Positions 5,867 to 12,586 of a DNA stretch of 12,601 nt are shown here, in pieces. The stretch is from contig JBPOHE010000040.1 in NCBI GenBank assembly GCA_052035915.1, forward strand, positions 1 through 12,601, written 5' to 3'. The notes below the pieces were generated by a model that was not told the origin of the DNA, searched no databases, and saw only the letters and a program-made list of their open reading frames with translations. The DNA is from JBPOHE01 sp052035915. Lineage in GTDB: Bacteria > Pseudomonadota > Gammaproteobacteria > Chromatiales > Chromatiaceae. Position numbers and translations under genes: made by a program. The stretch's first letter is position 1; every line of letters begins with the position of its first letter.

Positions 5867-7315
5867 ATGACGGCCTTCCTGATCGAGAACATCGCTCCAA
5901 TCATGTTTTTCGGGCTGATCATCTTTCTGCTGATCGGCTACCCGGTGTCCTTCTCCCTGGCCGCGGTGGGAATATTTTTCGGCTGGTTGGGGATCGAACT
6001 CGGGCTGCTCACCCCGGCGCTGCTCCAGGCCCTGCCGGATCGGGTGTTCGGCATCATGAAGAACGAGATCCTGCTGGCGGTGCCTTTCTTTACCTTCATG
6101 GGCCTGATTTTGGAACGTAGCGGCATGGCGGAGGAACTGCTCGATACCATCGGCCAACTCTTCGGCGCCCTGCGCGGCGGGCTGGCCTATGCGGTGATCT
6201 TCGTCGGCGCCCTGCTCGCCGCCACCACCGGCGTGGTCGCCGCCTCGGTGATCGCCATGGGGCTGATCTCCCTGCCCATCATGCTGAGGTACGGCTATGA
6301 CCGTTCCCTCGCCTCCGGGGTGATCGCCGCCAGCGGCACCCTGGCCCAGATCATCCCCCCCTCGCTGGTGCTCATCGTCATGGCGGATGTGCTTGGCCGC
6401 TCGGTGGGGGATATGTACAAGGGGGCCTTCCTGCCGGGGTTGGTGTTGGCTAGTCTCTATGTGCTCTACGTGCTGCTCAAGACCCTGGCGCATCCCCACA
6501 GCGCCCCCGCGCTCCCCGCCGCCGCCCGCACCCTGCACGGCATCAAGTTGTTGATGCGGGTGTTGGTCGCCATGCTGCCGCCGCTGGTGCTCATCTTTCT
6601 GGTACTGGGCACCATCTTCATCGGCTGGGCGACGCCGACCGAGGGCGGCGCCATGGGGGCGGTCGGCGCCTTGATCCTGGCCCTGGCGAAACGCCGGTTG
6701 AACCTGGAGCTGCTGATCCAGGCCATGACCACCACCGCCAAGATCACCAGCTTCGTGGTCTTCATCCTTATCGGCTCCAGTGTCTTCAGCCTGACCTTCC
6801 GCGGCGTCAACGGCGATCTCTGGGTGGAACACCTGCTGGGCAACCTGCCCGGCGGCGCCCTGGGTTTTCTCATCGTGGTCAACACCCTGGTGTTCTTGCT
6901 GGCCTTCTTCCTCGATTTCTTCGAGATCTCCTTCATCATCCTGCCCCTGCTGGCGCCGGTGGCGGAGAAACTGGGGATTGATCTGGTGTGGTTCGGCGTG
7001 CTGCTGGGGGTGAACATGCAGACCTCCTTCATGCACCCGCCCTTCGGCTTCGCGCTTTTCTATCTGCGCTCGGTGGCGCCGCTGGAGGTGCGCACCTCGG
7101 AGATCTACTGGGGCGCGGTGCCCTTCGTGGTCATCCAGGCGATCATGGTCATCCTCATCATCAGCTTCCCCCAACTGGTGAATTGGGGTCTGGATCAAGC
7201 CGTCGTCAACCAGCCGACCATGGAGATCCATCTTCCCGCCCAGGGGGGCTCCAGCCTCCTGGATAGTCAGGATTTCGGTGATTTGTTCCAGTCGCCGGAC
7301 AAAGCCAAACCATGA
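5867..7315 (+). CDS. dctM: TRAP transporter large permease (DctM)
   Basis: A 482-residue polytopic protein of the DctM family, rich in hydrophobic segments through its whole length. Typical elements are LLIGYPVSFSLAAVG near the N-terminus, VPFFTFMGLILERSGMAEELL, GLAYAVIFVGALLAATTGVVAASVIAMG, SGTLAQIIPPSLVLIVMADVLGRSVG and GWATPTEGGAMGAVGA. It works with DctQ as the secondary transporter that receives substrate from a periplasmic DctP/TakP protein. No binding-protein gene is in the window. An in-frame ATG at 5852 overlaps dctQ, but GGAGG at 5854-5858 sits 8 nt before the ATG at 5867, which I take as the start. The substrate cannot be read from the sequence. Confidence 0.88.
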   Translation: MTAFLIENIAPIMFFGLIIFLLIGYPVSFSLAAVGIFFGWLGIELGLLTPALLQALPDRVFGIMKNEILLAVPFFTFMGLILERSGMAEELLDTIGQLFGALRGGLAYAVIFVGALLAATTGVVAASVIAMGLISLPIMLRYGYDRSLASGVIAASGTLAQIIPPSLVLIVMADVLGRSVGDMYKGAFLPGLVLASLYVLYVLLKTLAHPHSAPALPAAARTLHGIKLLMRVLVAMLPPLVLIFLVLGTIFIGWATPTEGGAMGAVGALILALAKRRLNLELLIQAMTTTAKITSFVVFILIGSSVFSLTFRGVNGDLWVEHLLGNLPGGALGFLIVVNTLVFLLAFFLDFFEISFIILPLLAPVAEKLGIDLVWFGVLLGVNMQTSFMHPPFGFALFYLRSVAPLEVRTSEIYWGAVPFVVIQAIMVILIISFPQLVNWGLDQAVVNQPTMEIHLPAQGGSSLLDSQDFGDLFQSPDKAKP

Positions 7316-7593
7316 CCGGGAGCGAAACCGGGATGTCCTGTCGACCCGGTTGCGGGGCCTGCTGTATCGCCCCTTCCATCTCCTCTCCCATCCCCAGCCT
7401 GCCTGAAGGCAAGCCGGCCGGGGTGCGCTGCCCGCAACTGACCCCGGACGGGCTCTGTCGACTCTATGGTCATGCGGAGCGGCCCGGGGTCTGCGCGCGC
7501 TTCCGCCCCAGCCTGGAGGTCTGTGGCGCTTCCCGAGAGGAGGCCCTGGCCCTGTTGAGCACCCTGGAAGCCGACACCGCCGGCGGGACATGA
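7312..7593 (+). CDS. YkgJ-family cysteine-cluster protein
   Basis: A 93-residue soluble protein. Eight cysteines are visible: CRPGCGACC (C10, C14, C17, C18), then C40, C49, C61 and C71, the pattern of the small YkgJ-like family described as putative zinc- or iron-chelating. SISSPIPSLPEGKPAGVRC and ERPGVCARFRPSLEVCG are family-like. The function is unknown; cluster or metal binding is inferred from the cysteines. The ATG overlaps the dctM stop (ATGA), so it is translationally coupled. An alternative start at 7333 (MSCRPGCG) would fit the usual length of relatives better. It is the last gene of the dct run and converges on draG, with only 28 bp between stops. Confidence 0.75.
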   Translation: MTGSETGMSCRPGCGACCIAPSISSPIPSLPEGKPAGVRCPQLTPDGLCRLYGHAERPGVCARFRPSLEVCGASREEALALLSTLEADTAGGT

Positions 7594-7621
7594 ACCGGCT
7601 CGGCCCGCGGAAAGCCCGAAC

Positions 7622-8527
7622 TCAGAGGTTCCGCTGCCGAAACAGCGGTGCCAGGCCGCAGAGACTCTTGGCTTGAGCGATGCATCCTTTGCCGATGGAC
7701 CTGTCCAGCTTTGTCAACCAGACGGAAGGGATGGCTCCCGGACCATAGATGGCGCCACACAGCATGCCGGCGATAGCGCTGGTGGTGTCGGCGTCTCCTC
7801 CACGATTCGCCACGTCCACCAGGGTGTCATAAAAACTCTCCTGGACCGACAAGGCCTGGAATACGGCCTGGAGCGTTTCGACCACATAACCGCTGGGGTT
7901 GATGCGGGGTTGTCGCCCCTGAAAGGCAAATTGGGGATGACGCTCGACCAGCCGGGTCGCATGCTCCTGAAGCAATTGTTGTTTGTCCGCCCCCAGGAAA
8001 CCGTCCTGGAGCATCAGCGCCAGACATTCGGTGGCCGCGTCGGAGAGGGGGTTGTTATGGGTGACGTGGGCCTGGACACGACAACTCGCCCGCACCCGCT
8101 CTCCAGTTTCCCCCAGGGTGGCGATAGCCACGGGTAAAACGCGCATGGCGGCACCGTTGCCGGCGTCATGCTCACTGGGGGGAGATTCGGGGCAACCGGT
8201 ATGACGGAAAAATTGCACACCACGGCGAACCGTATGACCGATATCCACCGGCTTGCTTCGCATCCAGGCATCGAAGGCACGGGCCACCGCCTCGGCTTCC
8301 ACGCCCCCCCGCTCGAGAATGGCCTGGCCGAGAGCCAGGCTCATACCGGTATCGTCCGTGACCTGCCCAGGTCGGAGCCGCAGCCATCCGCCGCCGCGGA
8401 GGCGATCATGGATACCATAAGCGGCGCGGATTTCGCGCGGGGTCATGAACTCGACCGTCGCTCCCAGGGCATCGCCGATAGCCAGACCCAGATAGGCGCC
8501 GATAGCCCGCTTGGCAATCGCCTGCAT
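7622..8527 (-). CDS. draG: ADP-ribosyl-[dinitrogenase reductase] hydrolase
   Basis: A 301-residue enzyme that removes ADP-ribose from an arginine of the nitrogenase Fe protein and so restores activity when ammonium or darkness stress ends. It is a dimanganese enzyme in the cytoplasm, opposed by DraT. Metal and substrate blocks visible: TDDT (57-60), KPVDIGHT (92-99, Asp95), DAGNGAAMR (121-129), VTHNNPLSDA (155-164) and NRGGDADTTSAIAGML (241-256, with Asp245, Asp247 and Thr248). GGGWLRLRPGQVTDDT is a DraG signature I recall from Rhodospirillum. I chose the ATG at 8527 (MQAIAKRAIGAYLGLAIGDA), with GGGTGAG upstream; an in-frame ATG at 8551 with GGAAG is also possible. The residue after TDDT is Gly rather than the Glu or Gln common in the family. 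No draT is in the window. Confidence 0.9.
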   Translation of the reverse strand: MQAIAKRAIGAYLGLAIGDALGATVEFMTPREIRAAYGIHDRLRGGGWLRLRPGQVTDDTGMSLALGQAILERGGVEAEAVARAFDAWMRSKPVDIGHTVRRGVQFFRHTGCPESPPSEHDAGNGAAMRVLPVAIATLGETGERVRASCRVQAHVTHNNPLSDAATECLALMLQDGFLGADKQQLLQEHATRLVERHPQFAFQGRQPRINPSGYVVETLQAVFQALSVQESFYDTLVDVANRGGDADTTSAIAGMLCGAIYGPGAIPSVWLTKLDRSIGKGCIAQAKSLCGLAPLFRQRNL

Positions 8528-8606
8528 GTCACTCACCCTTTCTGAATACATTTTAGGCTTCCGATCCCTCGCTGGTTTCGGGCATGGGCGGAAAAGAGCC
8601 ATTTTC

Positions 8607-8625
8607 TGTTCTCTTCATGGGAACA
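8607..8625. promoter_or_regulatory. Operator-like palindrome A (of pair A/B) upstream of draG
   Basis: TGTTCTC-TTCAT-GGGAACA is a 19-bp palindrome, symmetric at 6 of 7 half-site positions. It lies about 80 bp upstream of the draG start. Its right half is followed by ATA, so GAACAATA (8621-8628) is mirrored by TATTGTTC (8645-8652) of site B. Confidence 0.6.
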
Positions 8626-8647
8626 ATAAGACAATATTATGCGCTAT

Positions 8648-8666
8648 TGTTCTCATTAAGAGAACA
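8648..8666. promoter_or_regulatory. Operator-like palindrome B (of pair A/B) upstream of draG
   Basis: TGTTCTC-ATTAA-GAGAACA has perfect 7-bp arms, extended to 8 by TTG...CAA (8647-8667). Its centre (8657) is 41 bp from that of site A, about four helical turns. The same paired arrangement occurs at 5076-5135. Its distal arm overlaps the T-run of the hairpin at 8670-8694. Confidence 0.6.
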
Positions 8667-8695
8667 AAAAACCGGGTCACAACGCCCATGCCCGG
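8665..8695 (-). terminator. Candidate terminator of the nifB-fdxN-ferredoxin-nifQ operon
   Basis: On the minus strand CCGGG and CCCGG form a 5-bp GC stem around a 14-nt loop, followed directly by TTTTTTG. It lies about 70 bp past the nifQ stop. The stem is short, so the strength is uncertain. Confidence 0.4.
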
Positions 8696-8761
8696 GGCCT
8701 CGACAGGCGGACAGGCCACCCACTCACCCACCGATCAGCAAAAACCCGAGGGAAATTCGTA

Positions 8762-9343
8762 TCAGGTTTCCGGAGAAAAGCAGTTCGGGTAATCGACACA
8801 GTCTCGACAGGAGGGGGTGGGACACATCTGCACCCCCTCGCGCTCGCAGAGTTGACGATAGAGGAATTTCTTCCATTTCATGTCATACCGGTTTTTTCCC
8901 GCCAGACGGGGAAAGTTTTCCGTCAATAAGCGGCTGAGATCGGGACGTGACCAGAGACCGAGATCCTGCCAGAGGTGGTCGTGGCCCCGGCATCCCGTGG
9001 CCAGGATCTCCGCCATCCAGCGTTCCGAAACGTCCAGTCCGGCACGATGATCGAGCAATAAGCCGACGAGATCGCCAAACTCTGGCAAGGGAGCCGCGTC
9101 GGACTGAGGGAAAGGCTCGCCGATGATGAGACCGGCCCCGGGAAAGTGACGTGTCGCCAGGGTGGCGAAGGTCCCCGCCGAAAGACCGAGAGCGGGTGGC
9201 AAGACACCCGCTCCGGCGGCCTGACTGGCGAGCATCCGGGCGAACAGATCCTCATTCGGCAGCCCGGCGGCCTGTCGCATCAGCCGGCGATAGAGGTCGG
9301 CGGTTATTTTGCCGCTGATCATCGGCGCACCGGGGTCAGCCAT
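8762..9343 (-). CDS. nifQ: Nitrogen-fixation protein NifQ
   Basis: A 193-residue protein that donates molybdenum, as a Mo-Fe-S cluster, to FeMo-cofactor synthesis (on NifEN/NifH). The diagnostic C-terminal motif is complete: C174-X4-C179-X2-C182-X5-C188, preceded by NRYDMKWKKFLYRQLCEREG. The ATGCRGHDHLWQDLGL block (115-130) is also typical. The length is normal for NifQ. The ATG at 9343 is 23 nt after the upstream ferredoxin stop; the ribosome site is poor (GAAGCG) and an in-frame ATG at 9322 is an alternative. It is the last gene of the nifB operon. Confidence 0.92.
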   Translation of the reverse strand: MADPGAPMISGKITADLYRRLMRQAAGLPNEDLFARMLASQAAGAGVLPPALGLSAGTFATLATRHFPGAGLIIGEPFPQSDAAPLPEFGDLVGLLLDHRAGLDVSERWMAEILATGCRGHDHLWQDLGLWSRPDLSRLLTENFPRLAGKNRYDMKWKKFLYRQLCEREGVQMCPTPSCRDCVDYPNCFSPET

Positions 9344-9366
9344 GTCGGCGCTTCATCGGACGGGGA

Positions 9367-9732
9367 TCAGGGGTGCGCGGCGGGGTATTCCACCACGAGA
9401 TCCTCGTCACGCAGGACCATCTGGCAGGCCAGACGCCAGGCGGCATGAGGCAAATCGTCGATAGCCATGGCCTCGATCTCGGCCTGACTGATCTTGCCGA
9501 GCTCCGTCAGCACCTTGATCTCCCGTTCGGTCAGAGGTCCGCCCATGGGGCCCTTGTGCGAGATGTTGGTGACTCTCACCAGGCAGGTGCCGCATTCGCC
9601 ATCCTGGCAATTGAAGTCGATCGGGATATGGTTCTCCTTGGCCAGCACCAGCAGCGTCTTGGTGTGGCTGCCGGTAACGGCGTACAGGGTCTTGTCTCTG
9701 TGTAAGGGGCTGGTGAAGGTGATGTTGGGCAT
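9367..9732 (-). CDS. [2Fe-2S] ferredoxin resembling FeSII (Shethna protein)
   Basis: A 121-residue plant-type ferredoxin. Cluster ligands: C42-X4-C47-X2-C50 (NCQDGECGTC) and C103 (RLACQ). FTSPLHRDK at the start, LLVLAKENHIPIDFNCQDGECGTCL, PLTEREIKVLTELGK, DLPHAAWRLACQ and the end RDEDLVVEY closely resemble my memory of Azotobacter FeSII, which forms a complex with nitrogenase and protects it from oxygen. An acidic insertion between the third and fourth Cys (about residues 55-95) is longer than in simple electron-carrier ferredoxins. The start at 9732 is preceded by AAGGAG; an upstream in-frame start (9789) lacks family sequence. It lies between fdxN and nifQ, so it could be either an electron carrier for cofactor synthesis or a protective protein. 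Confidence 0.8.
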   Translation of the reverse strand: MPNITFTSPLHRDKTLYAVTGSHTKTLLVLAKENHIPIDFNCQDGECGTCLVRVTNISHKGPMGGPLTEREIKVLTELGKISQAEIEAMAIDDLPHAAWRLACQMVLRDEDLVVEYPAAHP

Positions 9733-9819
9733 GATTGACTCCTTGGGGATGGAATAACGCGCTTGGCAAGACAACAAGGGAGGATGCAAGGGTTCGCGGG
9801 TGAGGATACCGGGGTCGGA

Positions 9820-10104
9820 TCACCCCTTGACGGCTTCCAGGGCCGCCCGATAGCGGGCCACCAGTTCCGGCGGGATACCGGTCAGGTAGCCGATGGGGTG
9901 CAGAGGCTGGCCTGTCTCATCGACGATCGCCCCTTCGATGGGGCAGATGCTGGCGCACTGGGCGTCCATGTGGTCGCCGAGGCATTCAGTGCATCTGTCT
10001 GGGTCGATGAGGAAATGCGGCTTCGCCTGGTAGATCGCCTGATTGGGGCACAGGGGTTCGCAGGCGTGGCAGTTGACGCAGGTTTCGATGATTTCCAAGG
10101 CCAT
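9820..10104 (-). CDS. fdxN: 2[4Fe-4S] ferredoxin FdxN
   Basis: A 94-residue bacterial-type ferredoxin. Ligand sets: C9-X2-C12-X2-C15-X3-C19-P and C38-X2-C41-X8-C50-X3-C54-P. The 8-residue gap in the second set is the usual form in nif-linked ferredoxins. It is thought to supply low-potential electrons to NifB or nitrogenase. The gene begins 11 nt after the nifB stop; its ribosome site (GAGGGAGA) overlaps the nifB stop codon, which suggests coupled translation. An 87-nt spacer with no clear promoter separates it from the next ferredoxin gene. Confidence 0.9.
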   Translation of the reverse strand: MALEIIETCVNCHACEPLCPNQAIYQAKPHFLIDPDRCTECLGDHMDAQCASICPIEGAIVDETGQPLHPIGYLTGIPPELVARYRAALEAVKG

Positions 10105-10115
10105 GGCGATCTCCC

Positions 10116-11606
10116 TCAGGCGGCTTTCTGGTGCGCGACCGGCTTCGCATCCAGCTTGCCGGCGGCGCGCATCTCTTCGTACACGGCGGCCACGGCCGCT
10201 TCGATAGGCTCCATGGCGTGTTCGCCGTTGGGCTGGATGCCGGCGGCCTCCAGTGCTCCCCAGGGTTCAAAGCCCACCTTGGCGCACAACACCGCCTCGC
10301 AGCCGGCCAGCTCGCGCAGGGTGTGATCCAGTGCGCTCTCGCCGTCGCCGCAGGTGTCGCCGCCCTCGCAATAGGGGGTGGTCTTGCGGTGGCCGATGAA
10401 TCGCACCCCGGCGTCGGAGGCCTCATAGATGAGGAATTCGCTGGCGTGGCCGAAGTGCCCGTTGATCACGCCGCCGCCCTTGGTGGCGACGGCCATGAGG
10501 ACGGGGCGCGAGGCACTTCGTGGTTTCTTCAGCCCTTCGATGGAGATGACCTGCACCTTGCTGGAGCGGGCCTTCTCCTCCAGTTCCCTGGCGATCCGGG
10601 CCTGGACCTCGGCCCGCTTCACCATGGCGGCGGCGTAGTCGATCTCCATGCCCTCGATCTTATCGAGGGTGAACTCCTGGCCCCGGTCCTCGCCCAGCAG
10701 GCCCACCGCGTCGGCGCGGCACTGGCGGCAGTGGCGCATCATGGCCATGTCACCGGCGCAGGCGTTCTGCAACCTCTGCAATTCGTCGTGGCTGGGTGAG
10801 CGTTGCCCCATCAGGCCATAGAAGGTGCCATGCTCGGGTTCGGCGATCAGGGGCATGACGTTGTGCAGGAAGGCGCCCTTGGCCTTCACCACCCGGGAGA
10901 CTTCCACCAGGTGTTCGTCGTTGACGCCGGGGATCATCACCGAATTGACCTTCACCAGAAGGCCCCGGGCGGTAAGCCGCTCCAGGCCCTTCTGCTGCTG
11001 CTCGATGAGGATCTCGGCGGCGGCGCGGCCCATGATCCGCTTGTTCTTCCAGAACACCCAGGGGTAGATCCTCGTCCCCACGTCCGGATCGACGCAGTTG
11101 ATGGTGATGGTGACGTGGTCGATATTGGCCTTGCACAGTTCGTCCACCGACTCCGGCAGGACCAGGCCGTTGGTGGAGACGCACAACTTGATGTCCGGGG
11201 CCTTCTCCGTGAGCATGCGGAAGGTGGCGAAGGTGCGCTCCGGGTTGGCGAGCGGGTCGCCGGGGCCGGCGATGCCCAGCACCGTCATCTGGGGGATGTG
11301 GGCCGCCACGGCCATGACCTTCTTCACCGCCTGCTCCGGGGTCAACACCTCGGACACCACGCCGGGGCGCGATTCGTTGGCGCAGTCGTACTTGCGGTTG
11401 CAGTAGTGGCACTGGATGTTGCAGGCCGGGGCCACCGCCACGTGCATGCGGGCGAAGTAGTGGTGCGCCTGTTCGGAATAACAGGGATGGTTGCGCACCT
11501 TGGCGCGGATGTGTTCCGGCAGCTGGCTCAATTGATCGCCGCTCGAGCCGCAGGAGCGGGCGGCACAACCGGGGTTCCGACTGGTATCGACTCGGGACAG
11601 TTCCAT
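10116..11606 (-). CDS. nifB: Nitrogenase cofactor biosynthesis protein NifB
   Basis: A 496-residue radical-SAM enzyme that builds NifB-co, the 8Fe-9S-carbide precursor of FeMo-co. The SAM cluster motif is C62-X3-C66-X2-C69 (CNIQCHYC), followed by GIAGPGDPLAN (111-121) and VSTNGLVLPES (143-153). Other conserved cysteines are in PCYSEQAHHYFARMHVAVAPAC (Cys42) and RHCRQCRADAVG (293, 296), which can hold the extra clusters. A NifX/NafY-like domain is fused at about 368-480 (VAVATKGGGVINGHFGHASEF-like), the common two-domain form. The ATG at 11606 is preceded by GGAGGA. A sigma-54 promoter sits just upstream, with a leader of about 20 nt. It heads the operon nifB-fdxN-ferredoxin-nifQ. Confidence 0.97.
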   Translation of the reverse strand: MELSRVDTSRNPGCAARSCGSSGDQLSQLPEHIRAKVRNHPCYSEQAHHYFARMHVAVAPACNIQCHYCNRKYDCANESRPGVVSEVLTPEQAVKKVMAVAAHIPQMTVLGIAGPGDPLANPERTFATFRMLTEKAPDIKLCVSTNGLVLPESVDELCKANIDHVTITINCVDPDVGTRIYPWVFWKNKRIMGRAAAEILIEQQQKGLERLTARGLLVKVNSVMIPGVNDEHLVEVSRVVKAKGAFLHNVMPLIAEPEHGTFYGLMGQRSPSHDELQRLQNACAGDMAMMRHCRQCRADAVGLLGEDRGQEFTLDKIEGMEIDYAAAMVKRAEVQARIARELEEKARSSKVQVISIEGLKKPRSASRPVLMAVATKGGGVINGHFGHASEFLIYEASDAGVRFIGHRKTTPYCEGGDTCGDGESALDHTLRELAGCEAVLCAKVGFEPWGALEAAGIQPNGEHAMEPIEAAVAAVYEEMRAAGKLDAKPVAHQKAA

Positions 11607-11640
11607 GGGGCTTCCTCCGCAGAGATATGCTTATCTCTGA

Positions 11641-11656
11641 AGCAAGCCGCGTGCCG
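11641..11656 (-). promoter_or_regulatory. nifB: Sigma-54 (-24/-12) promoter of nifB
   Basis: On the minus strand the site reads CGGCAC-GCGGC-TTGCT, matching TGGCAC-N5-TTGCW at all but one base, with the invariant GG and GC exactly 10 bp apart. The predicted transcript starts about 11629, leaving a short leader with GGAGGA before the nifB ATG. The match and position make it convincing. Confidence 0.85.
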
Positions 11657-11675
11657 TGCGCCAGTTCTTTATAAG

Positions 11676-11688
11676 TAATTGTTTTATA
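11676..11688 (-). promoter_or_regulatory. Possible IHF site between NifA site and promoter
   Basis: On the minus strand TATAAA-ACAA-TTA differs by one base from WATCAA-N4-TTR. It lies in the AT-rich stretch between the NifA site and the -24 box, where IHF bends DNA in nif promoters. One mismatch in AT-rich DNA is weak evidence. Confidence 0.35.
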
Positions 11689-11750
11689 TTGCTAATGTTA
11701 ATCATGGAGAGGGGCTCTGTCACACATGGCACCGCCGTGAGGCCGTCCCT

Positions 11751-11766
11751 TGTCCGAAAGACGACA
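11751..11766. promoter_or_regulatory. NifA upstream activator sequence (TGT-N10-ACA)
   Basis: TGT-CCGAAAGACG-ACA is an exact NifA-type site, about 100 bp upstream of the -24/-12 promoter of nifB, which is the normal enhancer distance. A second near match, TGT-N10-ACC, begins at 11718. The site lies between the nifA fragment and nifB. Confidence 0.75.
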
Positions 11767-11861
11767 ATCCACGAGCGCCGGCGTGCCGCCCGGTTCCATG
11801 AAGTTGCGGGACGCCCTCGACCCCCGGCCAAGGGGAGAAGCGACACGCCCCTCCACCTCGA

Positions 11862-12479
11862 TCAAATCTGCCTGACCTTGATGTTCAGGGTTTGAATGCG
11901 GTAGGCGATCTGGCGCGGGGTCATTCCCAGGAGACGGGCGGCTTTGGCCTGCACCCAACCGGCCTGTTCGAGGGCCGCGATGACACGCTCGCGTTCGTCC
12001 AGGTCGGGGTCGTCCAGATCGATCGACCTCGGCGCGCCCGCTCCCACCGACACCCGTTCGTCGATACCGGTCAGGAGTACGGCATCGCGGTCGATGGTGC
12101 CGTCCTCGCTCATGACGGCGGCGCGTTCGAGACAATTTTCCAGCTCGCGCACATTGCCCGGCCAGTCGTGGTGCATGAGCACGCGCAGGGCACTATCGGT
12201 CAGATCCAGCCGACGGCTCTGACGTTGGCCGATGCGTCCGGCCAGAAAGCGGGCGATCTCGGGAATATCTCCCAACCGCTCGCGCAACGGCGGCAGGGTG
12301 ATGGGCATGACGTTGAGACGGTAATACAGATCTTCGCGGAACCTGCCGGAGGCTACGTCGGTTTCCAGATCGCGGTGGGTGGCGGCCACGATACGCACAT
12401 CCACTCTGATGGTGCGGCTGCCCCCCACCCGCTCCAGTTCGCCTTCCTGCAACACGCGCAGCAATTTGGCCTGAAACGC
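11862..12479 (-). pseudogene. nifA: nifA, 3' part only; 5' part missing or replaced
   Basis: The frame encodes the end of the sigma-54-interacting AAA+ domain and the DNA-binding domain. It starts AFQAKLLRVLQEGELERVG and continues with VRIVAATHRDLE (sensor I), REDLYYRLNVMPI (arginine finger region), LPPLRERLGDI and WPGNVRELENCLERA (sensor II), ending in ALEQAGWVQAKAARLLGM with TPRQIAYRIQ as the helix-turn-helix. The last part is specific to NifA rather than other sigma-54 activators. The GAF domain, Walker A, GAFTGA loop and Walker B, about 300 residues, should follow upstream but do not: from about 12480 the frame reads unrelated residues and meets TAA near 12580. No ATG starts the fragment. 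Either nifA is truly broken by repeat DNA, or this is an assembly junction. Confidence 0.8.
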
Positions 12480-12494
12480 CGAGGAGCCAGGTAG

Positions 12495-12511
12495 GGTCCG
12501 CTGGGCGGACC
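12495..12511. repeat. Hairpin GGTCCGC-TGG-GCGGACC
   Basis: A perfect 7-bp stem with a 3-nt loop, within 16 bp of the point where nifA homology ends. Such GGTCCGC palindromes are common dispersed elements in proteobacteria. It has no T-run adequate for a terminator, although ATTTTTA follows after 5 bases. Confidence 0.55.
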
Positions 12512-12560
12512 AGACATTTTTACGAAAACAAGCTGGGTAGAAGGCCGCGTAGGGCCGTAG

Positions 12561-12586
12561 GTGCGATTAGCGTAGCGTAATCGCAC
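12561..12586. repeat. Palindromic dispersed repeat (GTGCGATTA...TAATCGCAC)
   Basis: A 9-bp perfect stem around GCGTAGCG, preceded by GTAG. It resembles the widespread family 'GTAGG-TCGGATTAGCG-AGCGTAATCCGAC' found in many beta- and gammaproteobacteria; this is memory, not a search. With the hairpin at 12495 it makes the last 120 bp of the window repeat-like and non-coding. Confidence 0.6.

Larger units (their letters stand above)
8528..8761. promoter_or_regulatory. Intergenic region between nifQ and draG
   Basis: About 234 bp without a gene. Read toward draG on the minus strand, it holds a hairpin plus T-run (8670-8694) that could end the nif operon, then two operator-like palindromes (8648-8666 and 8607-8625), then about 80 bp of leader. 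I found no -24/-12 sigma-54 match in front of draG. DraG therefore seems to have its own regulation, separate from nifB. Confidence 0.55.

Noticed and set aside
5804..7591. 595-codon minus-strand frame
   Set aside because: Antisense to dctM; composition dominated by His, Gln, Asp and Gly, a GC-skew shadow.
7594..7621. Bidirectional terminator between the YkgJ-like gene and draG
   Set aside because: Only 28 bp, and no stem longer than 4 bp with a T-run could be found.
8607..8666. NifA or PpsR/CrtJ sites upstream of draG
   Set aside because: The palindromes are TGT-N13-ACA, not TGT-N10-ACA (NifA) or TGT-N12-ACA (PpsR).
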